From Methanobacterium_C sp963845285 (GTDB lineage: Archaea > Methanobacteriota > Methanobacteria > Methanobacteriales > Methanobacteriaceae), in contig CAWJRO010000011.1 in the NCBI GenBank assembly GCA_963845285.1, positions 1-64,000 on the forward strand: a stretch of 64,000 nucleotides of DNA, read 5' to 3'. The notes below the pieces were generated by a model. It was given only the letters and a program-made list of their open reading frames with translations. It searched no databases and had not been told where the DNA came from. The stretch's first letter is position 1; the number at the start of each line of letters is the position of its first letter. Positions 18,742-28,928 of this stretch are shown in pieces. Position numbers and translations under genes: made by a program.

Positions 18742-20130
18742 ATGGCTTGTGAATTTAAAGACAAAGATCGTGCAGGCATTATCAACCCAATATTTACATG
18801 CCAGCCCGCAGGTGCCCAATATGCCAACATAGGTTTAGAGGACTGTATAGGTATAGTACACGGTGGACAAGGCTGTGTCATGTTTGTTCGCATGCTTTTT
18901 GCTCAACATTTTAAAGAAAATTTCCTTCTGGCATCTTCATCTTTACATGAGGATGCTGCAGTGTTTGGCGGTGTTCACCGAGTTGAAAAGGCCGTGGATG
19001 TACTTTTAATGCGATATCCTGATGTAAAAGTTGTTCCAATCATCTCAACCTGTTCAACAGAAATCATAGGGGATGATATTGATGGAGTTGTAAGAAAACT
19101 TAACCAAGGCCTTTTAAAAGAAAAATATGCTGACAGGGAAATTTATCTCATCCCAATACACACCCCAAGTTTCAAGGGCAGTATGATAGAAGGTTACGAT
19201 GTTGCAGTCAAAGATTTTGTAAGTACATTTGCCGAAAAAGGAGAACCAAACAGCAAAATCAATTTGATCACAGGATGGGTGAACCCTGGAGATGTAACAG
19301 CACTCAAACATCTTTTGTCAGAGATGGATGTGGATGCAACTGTTCTGTTTGAAATTGAAAGCTTTGACTCTCCCATAATGCCTGATGGAGAAGCAGTTTC
19401 CCATGGAAGCACAACAGTTGAGGATTTAAAGAGCACAGCCAATGCTATTGGGACAATTGCACTCAACAGATACGAAGGTGGTCAGGCAGCACAGTTGCTT
19501 GAAAAAAAGTTTGATGTTCCAGCAGTGATCGGGCCCACACCCATTGGTATCCGTAATACAGACATGTTTTTGGAAAATGTGAGAAAAATGACAGGAAAAC
19601 CAATCCCACAGTCCCTTGTGCGTGAGCGGGGTATTGCCATTGATGCACTTACAGACCTTATCCATATGTTTTTTGCGGATAAAAAGGTGGCCATCTATGG
19701 AAATCCTGATCTTGTCATTGGACTTGCGGAGTTTTGTCTGGATATGGAGATGAAACCTGTGCTTCTTCTGCTTGGTGATGATAATATAAACTATTTGAAA
19801 GATTCTCGCATAAAAGAGCTTCAGGAAAAAGTTGAATATGATATGCAGATCATTAAAAATGCAGATCTCTGGGATCTGGAAAGCAGGATTAAAAACAATG
19901 AAATAGATATCGATCTGATCATAGGTCACTCAAAAGGTCGTTTTATCTCCATTGATAATGACATTCCAATGCTACGTGCAGGTTTCCCTGTTTATGATAG
20001 AGCAGGATATTATAGGCATCCCGTTGTGGGATATGCTGGAGCAATCTGGTTTGCTGAGGAGATGGCAAACGTATTATTCACAGACATGGAAAATAAAAAG
20101 AATAAAGAATGGATACTGAATGTATGGTAA
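18742..20130 (+). CDS. anfK: Fe-only nitrogenase beta chain AnfK
   Basis: The 462-residue protein matches AnfK across its length. P-cluster cysteines are in PIFTCQPAGAQ, HGGQGCVMFVR and STCSTEIIGDD, and the C-terminal RAGFPVYDRAGYYRHPVVGY block is typical of nitrogenase beta chains. With AnfD and AnfG it forms the N2-reducing component carrying the Fe-only cofactor. The beta chain is shorter than NifK, as expected for AnfK. No lesion is seen. No anfH, nifI or cofactor-assembly gene follows; those must be elsewhere in the genome if the enzyme is used. Confidence 0.95.
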   Translation: MACEFKDKDRAGIINPIFTCQPAGAQYANIGLEDCIGIVHGGQGCVMFVRMLFAQHFKENFLLASSSLHEDAAVFGGVHRVEKAVDVLLMRYPDVKVVPIISTCSTEIIGDDIDGVVRKLNQGLLKEKYADREIYLIPIHTPSFKGSMIEGYDVAVKDFVSTFAEKGEPNSKINLITGWVNPGDVTALKHLLSEMDVDATVLFEIESFDSPIMPDGEAVSHGSTTVEDLKSTANAIGTIALNRYEGGQAAQLLEKKFDVPAVIGPTPIGIRNTDMFLENVRKMTGKPIPQSLVRERGIAIDALTDLIHMFFADKKVAIYGNPDLVIGLAEFCLDMEMKPVLLLLGDDNINYLKDSRIKELQEKVEYDMQIIKNADLWDLESRIKNNEIDIDLIIGHSKGRFISIDNDIPMLRAGFPVYDRAGYYRHPVVGYAGAIWFAEEMANVLFTDMENKKNKEWILNVW

Positions 20131-21039
20131 TGTAATTGAATTTCCAGAAGATTACTTTTATATCTGGTCGTAAATAACAGAATTAAGTAGATCCAAATTC
20201 ATTTAAACTAAAATTTGATAGAACTTCCAGATGTATAATAAACGATAAAACTTCCAGATGTATAATAAACGATAGAACTTCCAGATGTATAATAAAAATA
20301 TAAACATTAGTAAATGTGTTTAAGTTTAAATTCCAGAAATAATTACCAGCTAACTCATATTTAAAGATATTTAAATGGGATATTTATTTATAATAAGAAT
20401 ATCCTTTGAAAGAGGGATAAAAATGATCTCTATGTGAATTGATAACAAAATTCATTTTACAATAATTATATTTTATTTTTTTAACAAGATAAAATGGAAG
20501 TTCATCAATAGGCGTTTCACCAACTTATCATTTTATAAATAAAACTATTCGAAAAATATTTAGTAATAATATCGATCAATTAGTAGATTTATTAATTAAT
20601 TGAGAGCCTATATTATCTTAAAAATTAGAAAGAACGCATTAAAATAGCTTTTTGCCCATTGGTCAACTGTTGCTAAAATATATCTGTTTTATGAAGTTTT
20701 TATTATTTTATAATGAATAAGCACTATACTTTTAGAATACCTTAAATTTACAATAGATAAATACATCCATTAATCAAGTGTTAGATTAAGAAATTTAATA
20801 TAAAAAGCTATGAAAACTTTAAAGATTTCAAAAATTTGAGATAATATAAATAATTACTCATTTTTGATGTTTTGAAGGATTATATATCAAATTTCATCCT
20901 TATTTCATACATTTGACTCAAAAACACCTTAGTACTAAATTAAATTATATAATATTATTCATAATACCGGGTTATATATAAAGAAAATTAAGATCATTCT
21001 AAAAAAAGAAAAAAGGGAAATTTTGTTTAAGGATTTTTT
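20131..21039. other. Intergenic, A/T-rich, after anfK
   Basis: About 900 bp with no credible gene. It holds three 27-bp tandem repeats near its start (listed separately) and otherwise scattered A/T tracts. I see no RNA gene. Confidence 0.5.
20217..20296 (+). repeat. Three tandem 27-bp repeats
   Basis: The unit GATAGAACTTCCAGATGTAT plus AATAAAC occurs three times in a row (20217-20243, 20244-20270, 20271-20296) with a single substitution in the middle copy and a truncated last base. A related TTTCCAGAAG occurs just upstream near 20141. It lies about 90 bp after anfK. No coding role. Confidence 0.85.
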
Positions 21040-23664
21040 TTAAGCTGTACTTGTGGTGAAGCGAGACACATAACCAGCAACATTATTACCAGCCAAATCC
21101 GTCACACTACCCGTATGAACAAGCACAGTATACCGAACACCCTTAACCAAAGCACTCTTAGGAGTAATAGTCAAAACACTACCACTAACAGACGTAGTAA
21201 CAGGAACCAAAGTTCCATTACTACTTTGAAGCGCAATAGCACCATTACCCATCTTAACAGGCTCACTAAACGTGACAATAACACCCTTATTCAAACCCAC
21301 ACCAATAGCACCATTAACAGGATCCACACTACTCACAGTAGGAGGCACCGTATCACTGATGGTGGTGAAGCGAGACACATAACCAGCAACATTATTACCA
21401 GCCAAATCCGTCACACTACCCGTATGAACAAGCACAGTATACCGAACACCCTTAACCAAAGCACTCTTAGGAGTAATAGTCAAAACACTACCACTAACAG
21501 ACGTAGTAACAGGAACCAAAGTTCCATTACTACTTTGAAGCGCAATAGCACCATTACCCATCTTAACAGGCTCACTAAACGTGACAATAACACCCTTATT
21601 CAAACCCACACCAGTAGCACCATTAACAGGATCCACCGATTTCACAGTAGGAGGCACCGTATCATTGGTGGTGGTGAAGCGAGACACATAACCAGCAACA
21701 TTATTACCAGCCAAATCAGTCACACTACCCGTATGAACAAGCACAGTATACCTAACACCTTTACTCAAAGCACTCTTAGGAGTAATAGTCAAAACACTAC
21801 CATTAACAGACGTAGTAACAGGTATCAAAGTTCCATTACTACTTTGAAGCTCAATCCAACCATTACCCATCTTAACAGGCTCACTAAACATGACAGTAAC
21901 ACTCTTATTCAAACCCACACCAGTAGCACCATTAACAGGATCCACACTACTCACAGTAGGAGCCGTAGTATCACTGGTAGTGGTGAAGCGAGACACATAA
22001 CCAGCAACATTATTACCAGCCAAATCAGTCACACTACCCGTATGAACAAGCACAGTATACCTAACACCTTTACTCAAAGCACTCTTAGGAGTAATAGTCA
22101 AAACACTACCATTAACAGACGTAGTAACAGGTATCAAAGTTCCATTACTACTTTGAAGCGCAATAGCACCATTACCCATCTTAACAGGCTCACTAAACAT
22201 GACAGTAACACTCTTATTCAAACCCACACCAGTAGCACCATTAACAGGATCTGTTACGTTAATAGTTGGTGGAATTGTATCTATTACTTTAATTGAATTA
22301 TTTACAGTTTGATTGTCAATTTTAATTGAAATATTAGCAACACCTGCAATTAATCCCCCATTTAAAGTCGATTGTGCAGTTCCATTAACTGTTGATGATA
22401 AACTGCACATACTCCCTAAAGTTGTGGTAAAGATTACAGGTATTCTATCCGGAACATGATCATTAACAGGATTATGGTAATGTCCCTGGTTATCGTAGAG
22501 CAAATTAGCTGTTACAGTTGAATTACCACAATTTGAGATACTATTAGGATTTGCTGTGACATTCAAAACCAACCAAGGCGTTACAGTCACGTTACCCTGC
22601 ACATTACTTGATGGATCAACATTTGAACCCCACCAGTTAAGCGTAGCGTTTATTGTTCCGTTTGTACTGTAAATTTCACTGTTGTTCGGACTATTTCCAA
22701 TAATCCAGTTGAAATTAACAACAGAACTAACATCACCAGAAGAATCATCGGCACCATTGTAAATAGCTCCACCAACTGGGGCTTTGTTGCTGTTGAATGA
22801 GCTGTTGGTCACTGTTAAGTTAGCGTCATAGTTGCAGATGGCTCCACCACAATCAGTCTGTGCAGTGTTGTTGTTGAGTGTGCTGTTGGTCACCGTTAAA
22901 GTTCCAAAATTCATGATGGCCCCACCAGTCCAATTTGCGATGTTGTTGTTGAGTGTACTGTTGACCATTGTTAAGTTACCTTCATAGTTACAGATGGCTC
23001 CACCACCAAGCTGCGCGATGTTGTTGTTGAATAGGTTACTTGTAAGAATTACATTACCATACCTGTTGCAGATAGCTCCACCAATCCGTGCGGTGTTATT
23101 GTTGAGTGTGCTGTTGGTCACTATTAAAGTTCCACCCTGGTTGAAGATAGCTCCACCCAAACCACCAGCTACAGAACTATTTGCTGTGTCTGTGAGTGTG
23201 CAGTTGGTTACTGTTAATGTTCCATTGTTGTAAATTGCACCACCATTATTGCTTTGGCCTTGTGTGAGTGTTAGGTTGATGATGGTTGCGTTCACTCCAG
23301 ATGCTATGGTGAATATCGAGTTTCCGCTGTTTGTTCCGTTGATTATGGTGTTCTGTTGGCTTTCGCCTATTATTGTCATGTTGGTGTTGATATTTATTCC
23401 AGATTCATAGTAGGTTCCTTGTGCTATGTAAATTGTTCCGTTGGTTATTACTGTGCCTGTGGCATTGCTTATGGTCTGTTTAGGTCCATTTATACCGTTC
23501 CATGTGGCAGATTGTCCATCCCAACTATTGTTTCCTATGGTATTAACATAGATTGTGGATGTATTGGCTGCAGCTGCAGTGTTAAAACCAAAAGAGAATA
23601 GGACCACAACGGCCAGGAGTAATAATGGAACTTGGAGAAATAATTGTCTATTTTTAATTTTCAT
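21040..23664 (-). CDS. Adhesin-like surface protein: beta-helix plus four Ig-like repeats
   Basis: The 874-residue protein has a signal peptide (basic start, then LLLLAVVVLFSFGF, cleaved near AAAANT). Residues about 35-330 form a right-handed parallel beta-helix of repeated GGAIYNNGTLTVTNSTL turns, like other methanogen adhesin-like proteins. A linker domain follows to about 455. Four near-identical Ig-like (SbsA/Big-type) repeats of about 102 residues then run to the end; each begins PPTVSSVDPVNGATGVGLNK and ends GYVSRFTT. The repeats are almost identical in DNA (period about 306-309 bp), so they expanded recently. There is no C-terminal anchor or membrane helix. Asn-rich sequons suggest glycosylation. 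Likely secreted or surface bound. Confidence 0.85.
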   Translation of the reverse strand: MKIKNRQLFLQVPLLLLAVVVLFSFGFNTAAAANTSTIYVNTIGNNSWDGQSATWNGINGPKQTISNATGTVITNGTIYIAQGTYYESGININTNMTIIGESQQNTIINGTNSGNSIFTIASGVNATIINLTLTQGQSNNGGAIYNNGTLTVTNCTLTDTANSSVAGGLGGAIFNQGGTLIVTNSTLNNNTARIGGAICNRYGNVILTSNLFNNNIAQLGGGAICNYEGNLTMVNSTLNNNIANWTGGAIMNFGTLTVTNSTLNNNTAQTDCGGAICNYDANLTVTNSSFNSNKAPVGGAIYNGADDSSGDVSSVVNFNWIIGNSPNNSEIYSTNGTINATLNWWGSNVDPSSNVQGNVTVTPWLVLNVTANPNSISNCGNSTVTANLLYDNQGHYHNPVNDHVPDRIPVIFTTTLGSMCSLSSTVNGTAQSTLNGGLIAGVANISIKIDNQTVNNSIKVIDTIPPTINVTDPVNGATGVGLNKSVTVMFSEPVKMGNGAIALQSSNGTLIPVTTSVNGSVLTITPKSALSKGVRYTVLVHTGSVTDLAGNNVAGYVSRFTTTSDTTAPTVSSVDPVNGATGVGLNKSVTVMFSEPVKMGNGWIELQSSNGTLIPVTTSVNGSVLTITPKSALSKGVRYTVLVHTGSVTDLAGNNVAGYVSRFTTTNDTVPPTVKSVDPVNGATGVGLNKGVIVTFSEPVKMGNGAIALQSSNGTLVPVTTSVSGSVLTITPKSALVKGVRYTVLVHTGSVTDLAGNNVAGYVSRFTTISDTVPPTVSSVDPVNGAIGVGLNKGVIVTFSEPVKMGNGAIALQSSNGTLVPVTTSVSGSVLTITPKSALVKGVRYTVLVHTGSVTDLAGNNVAGYVSRFTTSTA

Positions 23665-26600
23665 TGACTGTTTTACCTCCTTTTTCGTTGTTTCTGAAGA
23701 TGAAATAATTAGGACATTAAAGTTGAGTTAAAATTGAATTAATGAAAGCTTTCAAAAATTCACAAAAAAAGGATAATTACAAAAGGATTTGTGAAAGCAT
23801 TAACTAAGGCTATTTTAATGCTGTAACCATTAAGTTCAACGTTTAATACCATTATTTCATATCCAAATTAAAGTAATAAATTCATAAAATATAAAACTAC
23901 CGATTCAATGACCAAATAAAAGGGAGAATATAACGCATAATTACATTCTAAAATGAAAAAACCCATCCCACCTAAAAACAAACCAATATTGAACAGTTAA
24001 AGCTGTTAAATGATGAAATAACACCTAAAAAAAGTAGAGATTGACACCACATAAAAGCAACTATAAATCATAAACCTAAAAACTGTTCAACTATTCAATA
24101 ATTGATTTACATACACAGTTTTCCTGTTAAAATCTGGAGAATTTCTTGACTTTACTGTGCCACATGCAAGGCAACGTGCAGTAATTTCAATTTTAAAGAA
24201 GAATACATTTGCAAAGATTGTGATGTCTGGAAGGAAGATAATTTAAACAGCAGCAGCCCCATGAATATTACTGTAATGATGGAAAAGTAGGATAATTTAG
24301 TAAATAGTAAAATGAAATCAAAGCCTAAATTTCAAATAGTTAAAATATGCAGTAAATTAACAATTCTATGTATATGTAAGGATATAATAAAAGTACTTTT
24401 TTCCATTTTTCGAGTAATGAAAATGAGCAGATGTTTGCTAAAAAATTTACTTCATAATATTAACGGTTGTTTACCCAAGGGTAACCTTAATTACAATTTT
24501 TTTAAAAAATTAAAATCATTAAGATTTTATTTAAAGTATCACATCATATAATCATATTAAATTTACATTTAGAGGTTAATAAATATTTCAATACAATACA
24601 AATTATTTGAAAAAATTTAACATTTGTAAAAGATACAATATTTATGAAAAATACACTAATTTTTTTACATCCTTGTTTTAATGGAATTAACTTCGTAACA
24701 AAATAATTCTTATATGGAAGATAAAAACTTAATCATTTAGATAAAAATGGATTAGTAATATTTATGTACTTTAGAGTCATTATATTATTTTTCGAACTCC
24801 TGAAAAAGAAAGACCTTTGTGAGGTTATACTGAAATATAATAATTTATGGTTGAAACAGGGATTTTTTATAGGTTAAAATAGGAATTTACAGTGAGATTA
24901 AACTATTTTTTTAAATATTGGAAAGTTGGGCCAAAATAGTTGGTTAGATGTATACCTGACCTTTGAAATACATGCCTTTTGGATTGTTTTTATTAGATAA
25001 AATTATATACACTTCAAAAAAATTTATTGTAGATTTACTTCGTTAAACTACACTATAACGAAGTTTTAAATTAATTATGTTTTTTCAAGCATATTTTTTT
25101 TAAAAATAGTTGAATTTAGAGGTTTAGTTTTAAACTTTCAAAAAGGTAAAACTCTAAAAAAATTAAAATTATGGAAATATTAATAAAATCATTAATGAAA
25201 CTTTTCAAAACTGATCAAAAAGTCTTCATGCGAGATTACAAAACCAGAAAAGTGTTAATATGAATAAATTTCCGGTTCCATAAAATTAGTATAGTATAAC
25301 TTAACAAAAATTAGCTTTAATAAACAGTAAATTAGGATTTATAATCCTTTTTACTGAAACGCCTTATTCAACGGGACAATGCCATTAAAATCGTTTTTTA
25401 ACGCCTCTTCCTTTTTTACTTCCAAGTTTTTTATAATTTGATTTTGGTCTGGATCTTTTATTGGTTCCTTTAACTTTTGCCATTTTTCATTCAACTCCTA
25501 ATTTATTAATTTTATTTGTAACATGCACTGATTTTTACAGTACAAAATTGCTTTTTTAACCTGAATAAGGTTAATATAACTTTTTTTCAGTGTTAAGTCA
25601 TTGGCGGTCTAAACATTCTCTTGGAAAGATCGTCAATATCTATTCTTTGATTTAATTTCTATATAACCTTATATATTTGTCAACTTCTCCAATTTCCTTC
25701 ATTTCATAGTAATGTTCGATTTTTTTATTCATTGATTTAGTCATCACATTTAATTGACTTTTTTGGGCAGGTTTAACGTTTCTATGTGGAATGGTTTATA
25801 CCTGAATCAATGGATACATCAAAAGTTAAATGTTATTTTTGAGCCATATAAATTTTGTCAAAAATAAACAGTTATGAAAAAGAATTGGATTTAGTGTATA
25901 GAATAGTTGAATTTATTGGTATAAAATTATAACTAACTGCCAACAGTTTTACATTATCAATCTGAATAAACCCCTCAAAAAGCAGTTTTAATCAAAAATA
26001 AAAAAAACAGTTTTAAATGGACTCATTAGTCCAACAAGTTTAGTAAGTTACTTTCTTAACTATAATTGAACTTATTGTTGCGCCAAGACCGGTAAATGAA
26101 TCGATGGTATCATGATCAATATTTAAACCCCTCATATCTGCCACAATCAGGTAATATCCAACTAAACATCTACATTTTCCCCAATTCTGGGCATCAGATA
26201 TAAATTTTAAATTTTTAGAAGTTATTTTTTTCTTTTGATTTTACTTCCACAACTAATTCTGGATTTTCAACTCCTCCAGATAATTCAACAGGTGATCAAA
26301 ATCATATTCTTATCATTTCTTAGAACCTGCCAAACATCTCCAATTTTCTTATCTTGGTATCTGAGGATCTCCATCTGCAAATATGAGGACGCTTAAATCA
26401 AATTTAAACGGCATTAATGTAGATATATTAAATTTTGAAGGTTTCATGTCATTTACCTACAATTTCAAAAATTTTATACACCTATCTATATTTTAGGAGA
26501 TTATTCCAATTTTCCATAAGTATATTGGATTACCGATAAATTTACACAACACATCAAAACATTGTTTATTCAGTGCTTAAAAAGGAGTATCAGGTGTTCA

Positions 26601-26681
26601 ATCTGTTAAAATTAATTGAGAAATTTATAGAAATGAATTAAAAGAAACATAATTACAAAATTGATCAGGAGGAATTATGAA
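23665..26681. other. 3-kb gene-poor tract with decayed reading frames
   Basis: No intact gene is convincing over these 3 kb, although the DNA is not random. Near 24158-24290 (+) one frame encodes a cysteine-spaced remnant (CATCKATCSNFNF...YICKDC). Near 25605-25750 (-) a broken frame starts MTKSMNKKIEHYYEMKEIGE and continues in other frames. At 25360-25500 (-) a short frame reads LNEKWQKLKEPIKDPDQNQ. The clearest remnant (26040-26385, -) is listed separately. It looks like a region where genes have been lost. Confidence 0.5.
26040..26385 (-). pseudogene. Decayed gene with PD-(D/E)xK-like motif
   Basis: Reading the reverse strand across at least two frame changes gives MEILRYQDKKIGDVWQVLRN, then VELSGGVENPELVVEVKSKE, then FISDAQNWGKCRCLVGYYL and MRGLNIDHDTIDSFTGLGA, ending at a stop near 26040. 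The ELVVEVKSK strand resembles the catalytic ExK of restriction-like nucleases, but the product is not identified. Several indels are needed to join the pieces, so this is an old pseudogene rather than a base error. Confidence 0.4.
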
Positions 26682-27416
26682 ATGAAAATAGCAGATGGTG
26701 TGGAAATGCTTGAATTACACCTGAATTTAATGGGAAGAGAAGGTTATATTCATCCAACTCTAATCTGGGACAAAGATACAGTGATTCTGGTTGATACAGG
26801 AATACCCGGCCAATTTCAGGAGATCCGCGAAGCAATGGCCAATACAGGTGTGCCATTTAAAAGACTCAACAAAATTATCCTCACCCATCAAGACTTTGAT
26901 CACTTTGGAGGTCTTCGGAACATATTAAATGAATCAACTAATACAGTAGAAGTGTTTTCGCATGAAAGTGACAAACCCTACATTCAGGGAGAAAAAATGC
27001 TTGTGAGGCTAAATTCAAAGTTCATGAACCGTATAAATGTTCTACCAGAAGAACAGAGGAAAATCGTAAAAAATCAGTTTGAAAATATTCCCCATGTAAA
27101 AGTTGACAGAACTTTGGCGGATAAAGAAGAACTGCCCTACTGTGGAGGGATCACAGTCATACACACACCAGGACATACCCCCGGACATATATGCCTGTAC
27201 CATAAGCTGAGCAGGACACTTATAGCTGGAGACAGTATGAATGTTATTGCTGGCCAGCTTACTGGACCTAACCCACAGATTTTAGATGAAAAATCACTTA
27301 AATTGGCAACAGATTCACTTAAAAAATTCACAGAATATGACATTGAAAATGTAATAAGTTATCATGGAGGCCTGTTCAATGATAATCCCAATCAGAAAAT
27401 TAAAGAATTACTTTAA
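26682..27416 (+). CDS. Metallo-beta-lactamase-fold hydrolase
   Basis: The 244-residue protein has the MBL order: a strand VILVDTGIPG, the metal-binding motif THQDFDHFGG at about residues 74-83, the later His in HTPGHTPGHICLY, the bridging Asp in LIAGDSMN and a final HGG. The first motif reads H-x-D-x-D-H instead of H-x-H-x-D-H, a variant seen in some small MBL hydrolases. It may bind one or two Zn or Fe ions and cleave a lactone, thioester or phosphodiester. The start is the ATG nine bases after AGGAGG; the longer frame's TTG lies upstream of that site. It precedes a TSUP transporter gene by 66-80 bp. Confidence 0.85.
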   Translation: MKIADGVEMLELHLNLMGREGYIHPTLIWDKDTVILVDTGIPGQFQEIREAMANTGVPFKRLNKIILTHQDFDHFGGLRNILNESTNTVEVFSHESDKPYIQGEKMLVRLNSKFMNRINVLPEEQRKIVKNQFENIPHVKVDRTLADKEELPYCGGITVIHTPGHTPGHICLYHKLSRTLIAGDSMNVIAGQLTGPNPQILDEKSLKLATDSLKKFTEYDIENVISYHGGLFNDNPNQKIKELL

Positions 27417-27496
27417 ACCATCCAAAAATTTCTTTTTTGTAGAGTTGAAACCATTAAGTTTTTGTAATGGAAGTGTGAAAGATTATTGACCCCAGC

Positions 27497-28264
27497 TTGA
27501 TCCTGCTTCCGTTATTTGGGTTTTTAATAGGTTTATTTGTAACTGTAATTGGTGGAGGGGGCGGTGTTTTTTACGTTCCTGTTTTAACACTCCTATTTAA
27601 TGTCCCAACACAGCTTGCAGTAGCAACATCCCTTGCATCTGTACTGCCAACCACAATCATGGGCACAATCAGCCACAACCGCATTGGAAATGTGAACTTC
27701 CATATCGGCACGATTTTTGGAATAGGAGGAATAACAGGAGCATTGATAGGGGCTTATATATCCAATTTACTCCCTTCACTCCTCTTGAGAAAGATATTGG
27801 GAGTTTTCCTGCTTATAATGATCATTCCCATGGTATCCAGTGCAATTAAAAGGCAAAAAAATCCAGTTTCCAGAAAAAGAAAATCCACAATAATTACAGG
27901 ACCAAAAAAATTTGCAGGCTCACTTTTTGGTGTTGTATCAGGTATCCTGGCCGGAGTATTCGGGATAAGCGGAACGCCTCCAGTTACTGCAGGTTTGTAT
28001 ATCCTTGGATTACCAGCTGCAGTTGTTGTAGGAACATCCATTTTCGTGCTAATCTTTAATTCATTATCTGGAGTGGCAGGCTATTTCATGTTAGGCCAGT
28101 TTGATCCCATGCTCATCATTCTTCTTGGAGGTGGAGGAGCTATAGGTGCATTTGTAGGTCCTAAACTGGTTAACAAAATAGAAGATCAAACTCTTGAGAA
28201 GATTTATGCGCCTTTACTGGTGTTTTTGAATCTTATTTTAGGTTTTGCAATGATTTTAAGGTAA
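27497..28264 (+). CDS. TSUP (TauE/SafE) family membrane transporter
   Basis: The roughly 255-residue product has seven or eight hydrophobic segments and the two inverted TSUP halves: GFLIGLFVTVIGGGGGVFYVPV at the start and FGVVSGILAGVFGISGTPP at the middle. The family exports or imports small sulfur-containing anions and organic acids (sulfite, sulfonates). The TTG at 27497 is the first canonical start, but GGAAGTG at 27469 fits better an ATT at 27482. The gene follows an MBL hydrolase on the same strand, which could be its partner. Substrate unknown. Confidence 0.85.
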   Translation: MILLPLFGFLIGLFVTVIGGGGGVFYVPVLTLLFNVPTQLAVATSLASVLPTTIMGTISHNRIGNVNFHIGTIFGIGGITGALIGAYISNLLPSLLLRKILGVFLLIMIIPMVSSAIKRQKNPVSRKRKSTIITGPKKFAGSLFGVVSGILAGVFGISGTPPVTAGLYILGLPAAVVVGTSIFVLIFNSLSGVAGYFMLGQFDPMLIILLGGGGAIGAFVGPKLVNKIEDQTLEKIYAPLLVFLNLILGFAMILR

Positions 28265-28539
28265 CTAACATCTTAATGTAAATAATCAATTTTTATTCCT
28301 ATTTTTTTGAGTCCAGTATATTTATGAAAGTTTTAACTTCTCGTTCATTTCCACTTACACCCATGTTCTCCTTTATTTTTAAATATAATCAGCATCTTAT
28401 CCTAAATCAATGAGAATTTTTAATAATTGTGATGGAAATGTTTCAAATGAACTTGTGATGGGAATTTTTCAAATGAACATTTCTTAATGTTACTGAAGTT
28501 CTAAAAGCTCAAAATGATTTTTTACGGAGGAAACTTACA

Positions 28540-28731
28540 ATGGCAAAGGTATCGTGCCCTAAATGCGGTTCAAAAAGAATGAAACTACACGTTCCCCAAA
28601 CATCCATCTGGAAATGTGAAAAATGCGGTTATCAAGGCCCTGTTTTCATTGAAGATGGCAATCTTGAAAAACAACTCAAACAATCTAAAAAAATGGAAAA
28701 ACTCCAAAAAAAGCTTTGGAGAGAAAGATAA
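28540..28731 (+). CDS. Small zinc-ribbon protein
   Basis: The 63-residue protein has two CxxC pairs, SCPKCGSKRM and WKCEKCGYQGP, forming a zinc ribbon like those of transcription-factor-S-type and ribosome-linked archaeal proteins, followed by a basic helix rich in Lys. GGAGGAAACTTACA gives a strong Shine-Dalgarno. It stands alone. Probably nucleic-acid binding; exact role unknown. Confidence 0.8.
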   Translation: MAKVSCPKCGSKRMKLHVPQTSIWKCEKCGYQGPVFIEDGNLEKQLKQSKKMEKLQKKLWRER

Positions 28732-28823
28732 ATTCTATAAATTAATTTATATAGATAAAAAAAACTCCAGATTTTAAATAGAATTTTGGTTTTCAATTAT
28801 GTACAAAAAAATTAGTGTTGTAT

Positions 28824-28926
28824 GGGGCAGTCTCATAGTTCAAAATTTGCAAAAAATAAGAATAAATAGAACTTTAAATTCAAAAATAATGAGAATTATA
28901 TAAGTAACAAATAATCATAGACTTCT
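28824..28926 (+). mobile_element. MITE-like element, copy C
   Basis: A ~103-bp non-coding block starting GGGGCAGTCTCATAGTTC and ending AATAATCATAGACTTCTTG. It matches the copies at 2336 and 61400 in the same direction and 10737 inverted, over the full length. The right terminal repeat is damaged (ATAGACTTC for ATGAGACATC). It lies directly next to a 32-bp minisatellite. Confidence 0.75.
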
Positions 28927-28928
28927 TG

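Noticed and set aside
16802..20130. Vanadium nitrogenase (vnf) instead of anf
   Set aside because: A delta subunit occurs in both, but alpha-chain blocks such as KHVIGTPMKDVIH and NSPGFAGPSQSGGHH are AnfD-like rather than VnfD-like.
21115..22296. 393-residue open frame on the plus strand inside the adhesin gene
   Set aside because: It is the mirror of the Ig-like repeats: its sequence is Asn/Thr/Ser/Arg repeats with the same 102-residue period, lacks a Shine-Dalgarno and has no recognisable fold.
24312..24551. 79-residue open frame
   Set aside because: A/T-driven composition, no Shine-Dalgarno, no motif; lies in the decayed tract.
25360..25500. Small basic protein MAKVKGTNKRSRPKSNYKK… on the reverse strand
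   Set aside because: A Shine-Dalgarno-like GGAG exists but an overlapping frame (LNEKWQKLKEPI…) looks equally protein-like; with decay around, neither can be supported.
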